Notes: a model not told the origin generated them from the sequence alone. Shown: positions 1 through 9,504, counted from the first letter of the stretch. The stretch: 27,010 nt of DNA from Hungateiclostridiaceae bacterium UBA1305 (GCA_002307275.1 DBTX01000047.1:1-27010), one strand, 5' to 3'. Numbers and translations: made by a program.

Positions 1-360
1 GTCTATCAAGCCCAGCATCGCTTACTGATGAAAATCTACCATAGTCAATATGCATCACAACAAGATCTTGCCAGATCAATGGAGGTATCGACAGCGACGA
101 TAGCAGTTTCCTTGAAAAAACTTGAAAAAGGAGGATACATCAATAAAGTAATGGATAAGGTGGATAATCGACTGAACCAGATTACCATTACTGAGAAAGG
201 AAATAAGGTCGTAGAACAAAGCAAGCAGATTTTTGATTCAACGGATCAAAAGGTCTTTGCAGGATTTACAGAAGAAGAGCTGGGTACCCTGTCAGGCTTG
301 CTGCAAAAGCTCGATGCCAATCTGGCCGGAATGGAAGAGCAAATGAAATCCACAAAATGA
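1..360 (+). CDS. MarR-family transcriptional repressor, 5' end outside window
   Basis: The reading frame is open from base 1, so the gene starts upstream of the window; the ATG at 28 is internal. The visible part contains the second half of a winged helix-turn-helix of MarR type: a recognition-helix region (QQDLARSMEVSTATIAVSLKK), then the wing (GGYINKVMDKVDNR, ending in the family-typical D-x-R and ITITEKG), then a C-terminal dimerisation helix. Roughly the first 30 residues are missing. Its stop is directly followed by the exporter genes, so it probably represses its own operon and responds to a ligand of the pump. That is the usual layout for MarR plus two ABC halves; the ligand cannot be read from the sequence. 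Confidence 0.9.
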   Translation, partial: VYQAQHRLLMKIYHSQYASQQDLARSMEVSTATIAVSLKKLEKGGYINKVMDKVDNRLNQITITEKGNKVVEQSKQIFDSTDQKVFAGFTEEELGTLSGLLQKLDANLAGMEEQMKSTK

Positions 361-374
361 AAGGACATAATACT

Positions 375-2114
375 ATGAAACGGTATTGGAAATATGTGAA
401 ACCCTATCTATCTTCCTTTATCATAGGGCCGATTCTCATGATTGTAGAGGTGATAGGTGAAGTAGTTATGCCGTGGTTATTAAGCAATATCATTGATAAT
501 GGAGTTGGCGGTAAAAGAGGTATTTCATATATTATTACGATGGGCGTTGTAATGGTAATCACAGCACTCTGCATGATGGCGGGAGGCACCGGAGGAGCTT
601 ATTTTGCAATCAAGGCCTCCTCAGGATTTGCGAATGATTTAAGGAAAGACCTGTTTCGTAAAATACAGAAATTTTCCTTTGCCAATATTGATCAATATAG
701 CACAGGCTCTCTCATTACAAGGTTGACGAACGACATAACCATGATACAGAATATGATTCAGATGATGATGAGGATGGCCTTAAGGTCTCCGGGTATGCTT
801 ATCGGAGCACTTATTATGGCTTTTGTATTAAATCCGAAGCTGGCATTGGTTATCCTGTGTGTAATACCTCTGCTATCGATTACTTTATATTTCATCATTA
901 AAGTCGGTTTTCCCCGTTTTACAGTCATGCAGAAGAAGCTGGATGAACTCAATACCGCAACCCAGGAGAATTTTACGAATATCAGGGTGGTAAAATCGTT
1001 TGTCAGAGAGAGTTATGAAGAAAGTAAATTTGAGAAGGCGAATACCAATCTGAAAGAGAAGACAATTCATGCAATGAAGGTAGTTATTTTTACCATGCCG
1101 GTTATGACCCTTGCGATGAATATCACAACGATAGCTGTTGTGTGGTTTGGCGGCAATCAGATTATTGAAGGCAGTATGACCGCGGGTGTTCTGACTGCAT
1201 TTATAAACTATGTTGTTCAGATCCTTATGTCTCTGATGATGCTTTCCATGATTATTCTAAACAGTTCCAGGGCGCTTGCGTCTGCGAAACGTATCAATGA
1301 AGTCCTTTCTACAGAGATTGACCTTATGGATGATTATTCTTCCAGTAAGAACACGACTGTTACATATGGCAAGATCGAATTTAAAGAGGTTTGCTTCAAA
1401 TACTACAAGAATAATGAAAAGTGGGTTCTTGAGAATATCAATCTCGTGATAAATCCAGGCGAGACAGTTGGTATCATCGGTTCAACAGGCTGTGGCAAAA
1501 CAAGTCTGGTGCAGTTGATTCCCAGACTATACGATGCAGACAGTGGAGAAGTATTTGTCGATGATGTGAATGTGAAAGAGTACTCCTTGAAAAACCTTCG
1601 TGATGGAGTAGGAATCGTACTCCAGAAAAATATTCTGTTTTCAGGTACCATTAAAGAAAATCTTAAGTGGGGAGACGAAGAGGCAAAAGATGAAACGATA
1701 GTTCAATTTGCAGAGGATGCGCAGGCACATGGATTTATCTCTTCGTTTGAGAAAGGATATGAGACTGAACTTGGTCAGGGAGGCGCAAATGTCTCAGGCG
1801 GACAGAAGCAGAGATTATGTATTGCCAGAGCATTGCTGAAGAAACCGAAGATTCTTGTTCTGGATGACAGCACGAGTGCTGTTGATACCGCAACGGAAGC
1901 GAAGATCAGAGAATGCTTTGAAAATGAGTTAAGCGGTACGACAAAAATCATTATTGCACAAAGAATTTCCTCAGTAATCAATGCGGACAAGATCGTCGTA
2001 ATTGATGATGGAAAGATTACAGGGATAGGTTCTCACAGCGAACTTATGCAAAACTGTGAAGCATATAAAGAAATTTATTATTCACAGATGGATAAGGAGG
2101 CAACTGCATCATGA
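375..2114 (+). CDS. ABC exporter half-transporter, degenerate-site subunit
   Basis: Fused permease-ATPase of the type-IV (multidrug/lipid) exporter family, 579 residues. Six membrane segments span about residues 15-310, followed by a nucleotide-binding domain with Walker A GSTGCGKTS, Q-loop VLQKN, signature VSGGQ and Walker B ILVLDD. The residue after the Walker B Asp is Asp (codon 1866-1868) instead of the catalytic Glu, and the H-loop reads IIIAQR with Gln for His (codon 1959-1961). Both changes mark the non-hydrolysing site of heterodimeric exporters such as TM287/288 or LmrCD. I chose the ATG at 375 because AAAGGA at 359-364 sits correctly before it; an ATG at 357 overlaps the MarR stop but lacks a well-placed ribosome site. 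Partner: the next gene, which overlaps by 4 bp. Confidence 0.93.
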   Translation: MKRYWKYVKPYLSSFIIGPILMIVEVIGEVVMPWLLSNIIDNGVGGKRGISYIITMGVVMVITALCMMAGGTGGAYFAIKASSGFANDLRKDLFRKIQKFSFANIDQYSTGSLITRLTNDITMIQNMIQMMMRMALRSPGMLIGALIMAFVLNPKLALVILCVIPLLSITLYFIIKVGFPRFTVMQKKLDELNTATQENFTNIRVVKSFVRESYEESKFEKANTNLKEKTIHAMKVVIFTMPVMTLAMNITTIAVVWFGGNQIIEGSMTAGVLTAFINYVVQILMSLMMLSMIILNSSRALASAKRINEVLSTEIDLMDDYSSSKNTTVTYGKIEFKEVCFKYYKNNEKWVLENINLVINPGETVGIIGSTGCGKTSLVQLIPRLYDADSGEVFVDDVNVKEYSLKNLRDGVGIVLQKNILFSGTIKENLKWGDEEAKDETIVQFAEDAQAHGFISSFEKGYETELGQGGANVSGGQKQRLCIARALLKKPKILVLDDSTSAVDTATEAKIRECFENELSGTTKIIIAQRISSVINADKIVVIDDGKITGIGSHSELMQNCEAYKEIYYSQMDKEATAS

Positions 2115-4051
2115 GTCATCTTAGCGAGGAAAGAAAAGAAGCATTGTTACGCAAGTACGGAAGTAATACTGCCAATGCATCCGGCGGACCGGCAGGAGGC
2201 CCAGGTTTTGGCCCGGGAGGACGGAGACCTGGCGGTCCCGGAGGTCCGGGAGGTATGAGCGGCGGCAAACCCAAAAACATCTATACTGTAATTAAAAGGC
2301 TGCTTGCCTATATTGGAAGCGATAAGGTAAAAATTCTATTTGTTTTTGCTTGTGTACTGGGCAGTACCTTGACCAACTTATGCGGCAGCTATATTTTACG
2401 GCCTATCATCAATAATTTGGTTGATGCAGATAGATCCGCTGAAGAAAAAGTGGTGAATCTTCTGACGGGTATCGTTACTATGGCGGGAATCTACTTTGTG
2501 GGTATTATTTGCGCCTATCTGCAGCAGCGTATTATGATAGATGTATCCCAGAATGCACTGGTTAAGATCAGAAAAGAATTATTTGGCAGGATTCAGAAAC
2601 TTCCGGTGAAATATCATGATACACATACCCATGGCGATGTGATGAGCCGTTTTACCAATGACCTTGATTCGGTCGGTGAGATGCTGAATAATACCCTGTC
2701 ACAGGTATTTTCAGGTGTTGTTGCCATGATTGGCACCATAATACTGATGTTTATTACAAATTGGATTCTGGCAATCGTTACTATTGTAACAGTACCTGCA
2801 TTAATCTACGTCGCCGGCACGATCGGCAAACAGAGCAGGAAGTATTATAAAGGCCAGCAGCAGGCACTCGGAGCAGTCAATGGATATATTGAAGAAACAG
2901 TTACGGGGCAAAAGGTAGTAAAGGTATTCTGCCACGAAGAAACAACCTCGGAGGAATTTGGATTCTTAAGCGATGATTTGTGCAGCAAGCAAATCAAGGC
3001 GCAATTTTTCGGCGGCATCATGTGGCCTGTCATGGGCAATTTAAGTCAGATCAGTTATGCATTGTCTGCGACCGTTGGCGGTATTCTGTGCCTGACTTCG
3101 AATTTTGATATTGGTGGCCTTACGATATTTACAAGCTATTCCAGACAGTTTTCAAGGCCGATTAATGAATTGTCACAGCAGGTGAATACGATTTTCGCAG
3201 CATTAGCGGGAGCGGAAAGAGTATTTGAAGTGATGGATGAAACACCTGAAGCGGCAGATCCGGCTGAGGCAATTCATATCTGTTCAGAAGCAGATATTGT
3301 GGAAGGAGCACAATCGATAAAAGGAGAAGTATCGCTGAGAGAGGTAACCTTCGGTTATGTTCCGGATAAGACCATACTCAAACAGGTCAGCGTAACGGCA
3401 GAGCCCGGTCAGAAGATTGCCTTTGTTGGATCGACAGGTGCAGGAAAGACAACGATAACAAACCTGATCAACAGATTCTACGAAATAAAGGAAGGCCGGA
3501 TAACGATTGATGGCATTGATATTAAGAAGATCAGGAAGGATTCCTTACGAGGCAATATCGCAATGGTGCTTCAGGATACCCATCTGTTTTCCGGAACGGT
3601 CAGGGAAAATATCCGATATGGACGTCTAGATGCAACCGACGAAGAAGTGATTGTTGCTGCTAAAATTGCTAATGCCCATTTCTTTATCGAGAGATTGTCC
3701 GATAGTTATGATACGGTGCTGGATGGCGATGGCGCCAATCTGAGCCAGGGTCAGCGTCAGCTTCTGAACATTGCAAGGGCGGCTATCTCAAAAGCTCCTA
3801 TTCTGATACTTGATGAGGCTACCAGTTCGGTGGACACGAGAACAGAAAAGCACATTGAACAAGGGATGGATCGGCTGATGAAGAACAGAACTACCTTTGT
3901 AATTGCGCATAGACTGTCTACCGTTCGAAATTCCAATCGGATTATCGTACTGGAACATGGTGAGGTTGTAGAACAGGGCACCCATGAAGAACTGCTCGCA
4001 ATGAATGGAAGATATCATCAGCTCTATACCGGAGCAGTTGAGCTGGATTAG
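2111..4051 (+). CDS. ABC exporter half-transporter, catalytic subunit with Gly/Pro-rich leader
   Basis: Fused permease-ATPase, 646 residues, read by ATGA overlap from the previous gene with AAGGAGG at 2094-2100. Residues about 20-55 are a low-complexity Gly/Pro/Arg stretch ahead of the first membrane helix. The ATPase domain has Walker A GSTGAGKTT, Q-loop VLQDT, Walker B with intact catalytic Glu (ILILDEATSS) and an intact H-loop (VIAHRLS). The signature is LSQGQ (3740-3754) instead of LSGGQ. In heterodimeric exporters that altered signature faces the degenerate site of the partner, so the two genes form one asymmetric pump. Substrate unknown; drug or peptide export is the family norm. It ends only 13 bp from the convergent GH95 gene and I see no terminator between them. 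Confidence 0.94.
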   Translation: MSHLSEERKEALLRKYGSNTANASGGPAGGPGFGPGGRRPGGPGGPGGMSGGKPKNIYTVIKRLLAYIGSDKVKILFVFACVLGSTLTNLCGSYILRPIINNLVDADRSAEEKVVNLLTGIVTMAGIYFVGIICAYLQQRIMIDVSQNALVKIRKELFGRIQKLPVKYHDTHTHGDVMSRFTNDLDSVGEMLNNTLSQVFSGVVAMIGTIILMFITNWILAIVTIVTVPALIYVAGTIGKQSRKYYKGQQQALGAVNGYIEETVTGQKVVKVFCHEETTSEEFGFLSDDLCSKQIKAQFFGGIMWPVMGNLSQISYALSATVGGILCLTSNFDIGGLTIFTSYSRQFSRPINELSQQVNTIFAALAGAERVFEVMDETPEAADPAEAIHICSEADIVEGAQSIKGEVSLREVTFGYVPDKTILKQVSVTAEPGQKIAFVGSTGAGKTTITNLINRFYEIKEGRITIDGIDIKKIRKDSLRGNIAMVLQDTHLFSGTVRENIRYGRLDATDEEVIVAAKIANAHFFIERLSDSYDTVLDGDGANLSQGQRQLLNIARAAISKAPILILDEATSSVDTRTEKHIEQGMDRLMKNRTTFVIAHRLSTVRNSNRIIVLEHGEVVEQGTHEELLAMNGRYHQLYTGAVELD

Positions 4052-4064
4052 AATAAACAAGTTA

Positions 4065-6494
4065 TTATTTGACCTGTAGATCAAAATGAAAAGAAGGTAT
4101 AGCCGAAATAATATTCAATAAACCATTCAGTGTATACGCGGTCTTTGCATCAGCGGCAAATGTCAGACTTTTGTTGCCGTACCTGACAGTGCAAGTGGTA
4201 TTTTGCCTGGAATATACTGCCGCTTCTGTCAGTACGCCATTATTCCATTTGATGGACACTTCAAATCCGCCTCTGGCGCATAAACCTTTCACCCCGCCGG
4301 AGTCCCACTGTTTTGGCAGTGCAGGCAACAGATGGATCTCACCATTGTGGCTTTGAAGCAAAGCTTCAGCTATGCAGGAGGTCAGGCCGGTATTCCCGTC
4401 CAGTTCATATACGTCTGAGAAGGATGGAGCCCCTCTGGTAGGCGGGTGTTTTACCAATAGATTGAGGTTGGTCAGAAGTTTCTGCATGGATTGAATGTGA
4501 CTGTAAACGGCGTCACCGTCATACATCCTTGCGGAATACAGCATCAGCATTGAACGCGCCCAACCTGTATCCTCCCAGTTCTCCGGAGGCTCAAGTCTCT
4601 GTACGATTGTCTTTTTTGCCGCGTTGACAAGCTCAGGCGTCCTTTCAGGTGTTATCTGGGAAAACGGAAACAAGGATAGAAGATGACTGGTGTGCCTGTG
4701 CTGGTGATCCTGTGCTTCAAAGTCATGCATCCATTCCTTAAGTTCACCATCGTGCCCTGCCATAAACGGCTGCAGTCTGTTGACGGCAGAGACAACCCGC
4801 TCCAGAAGATGTTCCCCGGTTCTATCCAGACCGCCGCTCTTCTGTTTCAGCACGGAGCAAGCTGCTATATACTCCGTGAAGAGCTCTCTGATCATTACGG
4901 TTTCATAGGTGGGACCCAGTGATGCCGTATGGGGCTGACCGTTTGCGATAAATGAATTTTCCGGCGAAATGGAAGGGCCGCTTATCAGAGCGCCGGTATC
5001 GGGATCTTCAAAAATGTAGTCTGTAAAGAATTCCACAGCTTCCCTTAGTATGGGATACGCCCGGTTTTTAAGGAAATCCGCATCTCCGGTAAAAAGATAA
5101 TGCTCCCACAGATGGGTGGCTGCCCATACGCCTCCCGTAGGACAGGGGCTGAGGTTCACATGCCAGTAAGGCGCCGTAAAACCCCATGCATTGGATACCA
5201 GTTCCGCGACCCAACCGTTCAGTCTGTATGCGTCCTTTGCTGTGATCCTGCCGGATGGCACCAGGATATTCTCGATCCAATTGAACAGGGGAAGGTGGCA
5301 TTCGGTCAGATTGGCGACCTCCGCAGGCCAGTAGTTCATCTGGGTGTTTATATCCAGATGCATGTCGCAGGTCCATCCGATGCGGGAGGCGACAGAATCA
5401 TTCCAGACACCCTGCAGATGGGCGGGAAGAGGCGAATTTTCGCGGGAGGAGGAAATCAGCAGATAACGCCCGTACTGGAACAGGAGCGCGGAAAAGGCTT
5501 GATTTGCATAACCGTTTTTAACCTGTTCCAGCAGAACATCCGTCGGAACAGTGTTGTCCAATTCCTTGCCCAACGTCAGCCCAACTCTGTCAAACAAGAA
5601 GCTGAAGTCGCTGGAGTGCGCTTCCAGTAAATCCTCATAAGTTAATCCTGAGGCGTCTTCGATGAGCTCCCTGCATCGCCCGGCCGGATCATACCCGGAA
5701 AAATCCGTGTCAACGGCAAGAAGCAGGAGAGCAGCGTCTGCATCTGAAAGCTGCAGACCATTCCTATCTGCGGAACCACATAGCTTGCCATTTGTAATAA
5801 TACGCAAACGGCAATGATAGGCCACACCGGTTCTCCCATCGCTGTGCATGGGTTCGTATGCATTGCCGTAAAGGAGCAGATCCTGGTTTGCATCCATTTC
5901 AACCCTGTGCGGGTTTTCTCCGCCATCCAGTAAAAATGTCAGGTGAAGTTTTTCCTTGCCTGTGCAGGTGAAGCACATGACAAGTACCTGATGCGGGTTG
6001 GATACAAAAGCTGTTCTGTGGTATTGGGTTTTTTCCATGGTATAACTGACTTCAGCCAGTGCATGATCCAGGGTAAGGCTCCGCATATATCCCTGGAATG
6101 GATCATCTTTATATTCTGCGTTCCTCTCTTCAGACAGCTTTTCATTCCTTATCCGGAGATTTCCGACCGGCAAGTTTGTACCGTAGTTCAGACGCTTGCC
6201 GATAAAGCCCTCCAGCAGGTTTCTGCCGGATTCATAATCTTTTTTCAGATAAGCTTCTCTCGCTTTGTAGAATGCCTCGGCGGCGCCTTTTTGATTGTTT
6301 TCCGAAGAAGCCTCACCGGAAAAGCAGGTAATCTCCGAAAGTTCAATCGTGTCCGTCCGGGGTTCGCCATACATCATTGCCCCAATTCTGCCATTCCCCA
6401 GAGGGAGGGCCTCCTGCCACCGGACGGCTGGCTTTTGATACCAAAGCCTGAGTGGATTTTGGTTATTGCTTTGTCTATTTATTGGAATATTCAT
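4065..6494 (-). CDS. GH95 alpha-L-fucosidase (possibly alpha-1,2-specific)
   Basis: 809 residues without a signal peptide, so probably cytoplasmic. The N-terminus (LWYQKPAVRWQEALPLGNGR) is the characteristic opening of GH95, which uses an inverting mechanism to remove terminal alpha-1,2-linked L-fucose (some members act on L-galactose). The (alpha/alpha)6-barrel active-site motifs are present: INTQMNYWPAE around residues 382-392, SPEN with the presumed general acid Glu512, and DGNTGLTS with Asp699. Asp381 sits where the characterised Bifidobacterium enzyme AfcA has an Asn, by my manual alignment. The start is supported by AGGAGA nine bases upstream. It is the last gene of the sensor/regulator unit, 147 bp after the response regulator, and probably works with GH29, GH42 and GH31 of the divergent unit. 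Confidence 0.9.
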   Translation of the reverse strand: MNIPINRQSNNQNPLRLWYQKPAVRWQEALPLGNGRIGAMMYGEPRTDTIELSEITCFSGEASSENNQKGAAEAFYKAREAYLKKDYESGRNLLEGFIGKRLNYGTNLPVGNLRIRNEKLSEERNAEYKDDPFQGYMRSLTLDHALAEVSYTMEKTQYHRTAFVSNPHQVLVMCFTCTGKEKLHLTFLLDGGENPHRVEMDANQDLLLYGNAYEPMHSDGRTGVAYHCRLRIITNGKLCGSADRNGLQLSDADAALLLLAVDTDFSGYDPAGRCRELIEDASGLTYEDLLEAHSSDFSFLFDRVGLTLGKELDNTVPTDVLLEQVKNGYANQAFSALLFQYGRYLLISSSRENSPLPAHLQGVWNDSVASRIGWTCDMHLDINTQMNYWPAEVANLTECHLPLFNWIENILVPSGRITAKDAYRLNGWVAELVSNAWGFTAPYWHVNLSPCPTGGVWAATHLWEHYLFTGDADFLKNRAYPILREAVEFFTDYIFEDPDTGALISGPSISPENSFIANGQPHTASLGPTYETVMIRELFTEYIAACSVLKQKSGGLDRTGEHLLERVVSAVNRLQPFMAGHDGELKEWMHDFEAQDHQHRHTSHLLSLFPFSQITPERTPELVNAAKKTIVQRLEPPENWEDTGWARSMLMLYSARMYDGDAVYSHIQSMQKLLTNLNLLVKHPPTRGAPSFSDVYELDGNTGLTSCIAEALLQSHNGEIHLLPALPKQWDSGGVKGLCARGGFEVSIKWNNGVLTEAAVYSRQNTTCTVRYGNKSLTFAADAKTAYTLNGLLNIISAIPSFHFDLQVK

Positions 6495-6569
6495 ATTTTA
6501 CGTTCTCCTGATAAAGAATGCTGCTTTTCCCGTTTTCCTTGTTCCTTTTATTCCTATACTTCCCATTAT

Positions 6570-6599
6570 TTCTATTCTACCTTCAGGTTCTATTCTACC
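6570..6599 (-). repeat. Direct repeat GGTAGAATAGAA x2 upstream of GH95
   Basis: On the minus strand the 12-mer GGTAGAATAGAA occurs twice without mismatch, at 6599-6588 and 6581-6570, with an 18-bp period, in the 147-bp gap between the response-regulator stop and the GH95 start. AraC-type regulators bind direct half-sites spaced about two helical turns apart, so this could be an operator for the upstream response regulator. The whole gap is purine-rich on the coding strand. A binding role is inference only. Confidence 0.4.
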
Positions 6600-6641
6600 A
6601 ATTATTCTTGTTTTTACCATCAAAGATACTGTCTTCCCCCG

Positions 6642-7433
6642 TTAAGCATCGCCGCTGCTGTCACGGTAATGTACAGGACTTTTACCGGTCAGCGTCTTGA
6701 AGATATGACTGAAGTGGTATTGATTCGGGTAACCTACCAGTTCGCCAACAACCTTTATAGAAAGATCCTTCTGTGTGAGCAGCAGGTGCTTCGCTTTATT
6801 GATGCGCAGAGAAATCAGATATTTGGAAGGATTTTCCCCTGTGTATTTCGTGAATATTTTACTGAGATAGGAGGCGTTGAAGTTAAAATTCTGTGCAATC
6901 AAGTCAAAGTTGATCTCCTGCATGTAATTTTCCTTGATGTAAAGCTCTACCATATTGGTTATTTCTTCAGGTGAATAGCTTTGACTTCCAGCCAGCTTCA
7001 GCTTGTGCATTCTGAGTTCATTATCCCGTGCATCCAGACGGATCCGTATTTTGTTCAAGGTTTCCATGAGGGTTTCATATCTGATTGGCTTGAGCAGATA
7101 GTCCCTTACCTCGAATCTTAATGCCTGCTGGGCATATTTGAACTCATCAAAGCCTGTGATAATGATCTTCTCAATATGGGGGTGCCTGGAATATACGGAA
7201 CTTGCCAACTCCAGCCCATTCATGACGGGCATCATGATATCGGTAATCAGCAGATCAGGAGAAAGCCTGTCAATCAATTCCAACGCTGCTTTACCGTCCT
7301 GGGCGGTTCCAATGACCTTAAAGCCTGTGCCGGGAGAGCAAATCTTTTTCACAATGCTGTTTAGAATCAATTCTTCGTCTTCTGCCACAACGACAGTGTA
7401 AACAATCTCATTTCCCAGGAATATCGCCCCCAA
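6642..7433 (-). CDS. AraC-type response regulator (YesN-like)
   Basis: About 263 residues. An N-terminal receiver domain has acidic residues AEDEE near residue 18, phospho-acceptor Asp65 in LLITDIMMP, Thr93 in IIITG and Lys115 in LLKPI. A C-terminal AraC DNA-binding domain (about residues 165-260) holds two helix-turn-helices, the last containing VVGELVGYPNQYHFSHIFK. It is the cognate partner of the overlapping sensor kinase and probably activates the divergent importer operon and/or GH95 when sugar is sensed. The only long in-frame start is TTG at 7433, just after two stops, with GGAGG 14 bases upstream. The spacing is long, so the exact start is uncertain; translation is probably coupled to the kinase gene, which it overlaps by 26 bp. 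Confidence 0.92.
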   Translation of the reverse strand: MGAIFLGNEIVYTVVVAEDEELILNSIVKKICSPGTGFKVIGTAQDGKAALELIDRLSPDLLITDIMMPVMNGLELASSVYSRHPHIEKIIITGFDEFKYAQQALRFEVRDYLLKPIRYETLMETLNKIRIRLDARDNELRMHKLKLAGSQSYSPEEITNMVELYIKENYMQEINFDLIAQNFNFNASYLSKIFTKYTGENPSKYLISLRINKAKHLLLTQKDLSIKVVGELVGYPNQYHFSHIFKTLTGKSPVHYRDSSGDA

Positions 7434-9258
7434 TTGTTACTATTGTACCTCCGAATGGGTTTTCTGCAATACTGAAAAACATCTGGTTCTTGTAAATCAG
7501 CTTAAGCCTTATATAGATATTTAAAAGGCCCATACCCTCCAGTTCCAGACTTGGCAAAAGCCCTTTCCTGTCAATTTCCCTTATCTTTTCATTAATTGCT
7601 TCCAATTTTTCCTTGTCAAATCCGTTGCCATTGTCTTCAACATTGATCTGCCAGTAATTGTTGCTGATGTAGCCATGTATTCTTATATTCCATGGCGGTT
7701 CCTTGTGGGTGGCATACTTGAGTGCGTTTTCCACCAGGGGCTGTATCATAAGCTTGGGAATAGCCACATCTTTGACGTCTGTACTAAACTCGATCGAGTA
7801 GGATAATTTTTTTCCATAACGGAATTTCATACATGCAAGGTACTTCTCTGTATATTCCAATTCCTTACTTATTTCTACCAGCTGTGAGCTGTCTGCTGAT
7901 ATATATCTCAGCATATCCGAAACATATCCGCTCATTTCAACGATCTGCTCTTCCATCCCTTCCTCTGCCATAACACTTATTGTAGCCAGGGAGTTATAGA
8001 GAAAGTGAGGATTCATCTGAGACTGCAGTGCCAGCATTTTGGACTGCATCTCATGCTGCTGGGATAATAAGAGTTCTTCCACTGAATTTTTTAATTTAAC
8101 ATTCATTTTATGGAAGGCCTGGTTAAGCTCATCCAGTTCATTCAGACCGCTGTTAAGCTCCGCAGGAATTTCAGGTGAAGGCTCCTGCAGGTCCATTGAC
8201 CGGATTATTTTACGAAGCTTTGCGATTGGAGTGGTATATTTTCTTGCGGCAAAGAATGAAAACATTAATGCGAGGAAAAGAATGATCACGGCTACTGGAA
8301 AAACCATCTTCGTAAAGGAAAATATAGGGGAGAGCAGCTCTTCTTCCGATGCTACGATCATAACCAGCCAGCCGGTGTAATCAGAATGCTTGTAAACCAG
8401 CATTTCCTTGTTTCCTGTGATGGGATTGGTTACACTAAGTCTGGAATCAGCCTGATTGCTTTTGCTGTAATAGTTAAAATAGTATGCTGTATTGACATCC
8501 TTGCTGTTTGACACCGGGTAAATCAACTCGCCTGATTTGTCATAAACAACTATTTTTTCACTTGTCTTTTTTCTGCTGGTGAACTCGTCAATGTTATTGA
8601 AGATATTTTCATAATACTGCTTTACCTCGACGATCCCCTGTGGAACGCTGTTGCTATTGAAGTAAAGCCTGCAAAGCGAGATATAGTAGTTGTCCCTGCT
8701 ACGGGCTATAATAGCTGATAAATCAGGATCCTTATGAGGCGTTGTGATGAACTTGCGTCCTGCATTTGCCATAACCTCACGGTACCAATACATATCGCTG
8801 ACTTGAACATTCAGCTGCCTGTTCTCAAAACCAGTACCGAATCGTTCCCCATTGAAATCATAGAGGTAGATTTGCTGAACGGGCATGGACGGGCCATTAA
8901 TAGCAACCAGCATATCTACAAGTTCCTTCGAATTGTCATATGCATTGGTTTGATCCTGTATGGAACCGGAATTGTTTACGTCCAGTATATTGACGTAGGA
9001 TGCGTATTTTTCAAATCTTTCTTTAACAAGATTGGAATAACAGATATTCATAGACACAGCATCCATATTCTGTATTTCGGCATCCAGTTTTTCCGCAAAG
9101 GAATAGCTTAGCGTGTTGATTGCTTCGAAAGCCCTGCTCTTAAGGATATTGGAGCCCCAAATGTAGAAAAAGGCAACAAATATGATAAGGACAATTACTA
9201 TTATCAATGAATAGGTCAGAAACAAATTGGATTGGATTGTCTTTGATTTCCTAAACAT
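7408..9258 (-). CDS. Sensor histidine kinase (YesM-like)
   Basis: 616 residues from the ATG at 9258, chosen because GGAGGG lies at proper distance upstream; a GTG at 9273 would add five residues. A first membrane helix (about 12-34) and a second (about 315-338) bracket an extracellular sensing domain of roughly 280 residues, followed by a HAMP-like linker, the His_kinase (LytS/YesM type) box QMNPHFLYNSL with phospho-accepting His418, and a HATPase domain with LVENALKYA and DNGNGF. Kinases of this type pair with AraC-type response regulators beside oligosaccharide ABC importers in Firmicutes, and often sense the sugar or its loaded binding protein. It is the first gene of the minus unit and diverges from the binding-protein gene across a 246-bp promoter region. 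Confidence 0.94.
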   Translation of the reverse strand: MFRKSKTIQSNLFLTYSLIIVIVLIIFVAFFYIWGSNILKSRAFEAINTLSYSFAEKLDAEIQNMDAVSMNICYSNLVKERFEKYASYVNILDVNNSGSIQDQTNAYDNSKELVDMLVAINGPSMPVQQIYLYDFNGERFGTGFENRQLNVQVSDMYWYREVMANAGRKFITTPHKDPDLSAIIARSRDNYYISLCRLYFNSNSVPQGIVEVKQYYENIFNNIDEFTSRKKTSEKIVVYDKSGELIYPVSNSKDVNTAYYFNYYSKSNQADSRLSVTNPITGNKEMLVYKHSDYTGWLVMIVASEEELLSPIFSFTKMVFPVAVIILFLALMFSFFAARKYTTPIAKLRKIIRSMDLQEPSPEIPAELNSGLNELDELNQAFHKMNVKLKNSVEELLLSQQHEMQSKMLALQSQMNPHFLYNSLATISVMAEEGMEEQIVEMSGYVSDMLRYISADSSQLVEISKELEYTEKYLACMKFRYGKKLSYSIEFSTDVKDVAIPKLMIQPLVENALKYATHKEPPWNIRIHGYISNNYWQINVEDNGNGFDKEKLEAINEKIREIDRKGLLPSLELEGMGLLNIYIRLKLIYKNQMFFSIAENPFGGTIVTIGGDIPGK

Positions 9259-9363
9259 GAATGCCCTCCGCACAAGGGTTGATTTTTAAGTGCTTTACAG
9301 TGATAATTATTCAGGTTGGTTAAAAAAACGCAAATAACTAGTCTGCTTTATATATGGCGGCAA

Positions 9364-9425
9364 ATCAGGATAGCAAATAAAATAGTAAATGAGAGAATGT
9401 ATGAAAATTGTACATCATCAGGATA
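9364..9425. repeat. Repeated 9-mer in the divergent promoter region
   Basis: ATCAGGATA occurs at 9364-9372 and again at 9417-9425 in the space between the kinase and the binding-protein gene. This 246-bp space must hold promoters for both units, but I could not fix convincing -35/-10 pairs. The repeat could be a regulator site; a 9-mer occurring twice could also be chance. Confidence 0.2.
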
Positions 9426-9504
9426 TATGTTGTCAAACCTACTTATATGGCTTGGGCAATGACGGATCGGATGCTGTACAGTAAATTGATGAGGAGGAAG
9501 AAAC

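Noticed and set aside
357..374. Upstream ATG at 357 for the first exporter gene
   Set aside because: No ribosome site at proper distance, whereas AAAGGA fits the ATG at 375 and the protein then starts directly at the usual N-terminus.
5943..6974. A 343-codon open frame on the plus strand
   Set aside because: It lies opposite the GH95 5' end and the response regulator, both with clear catalytic motifs; the plus-strand protein has no recognisable domain and no ribosome site.
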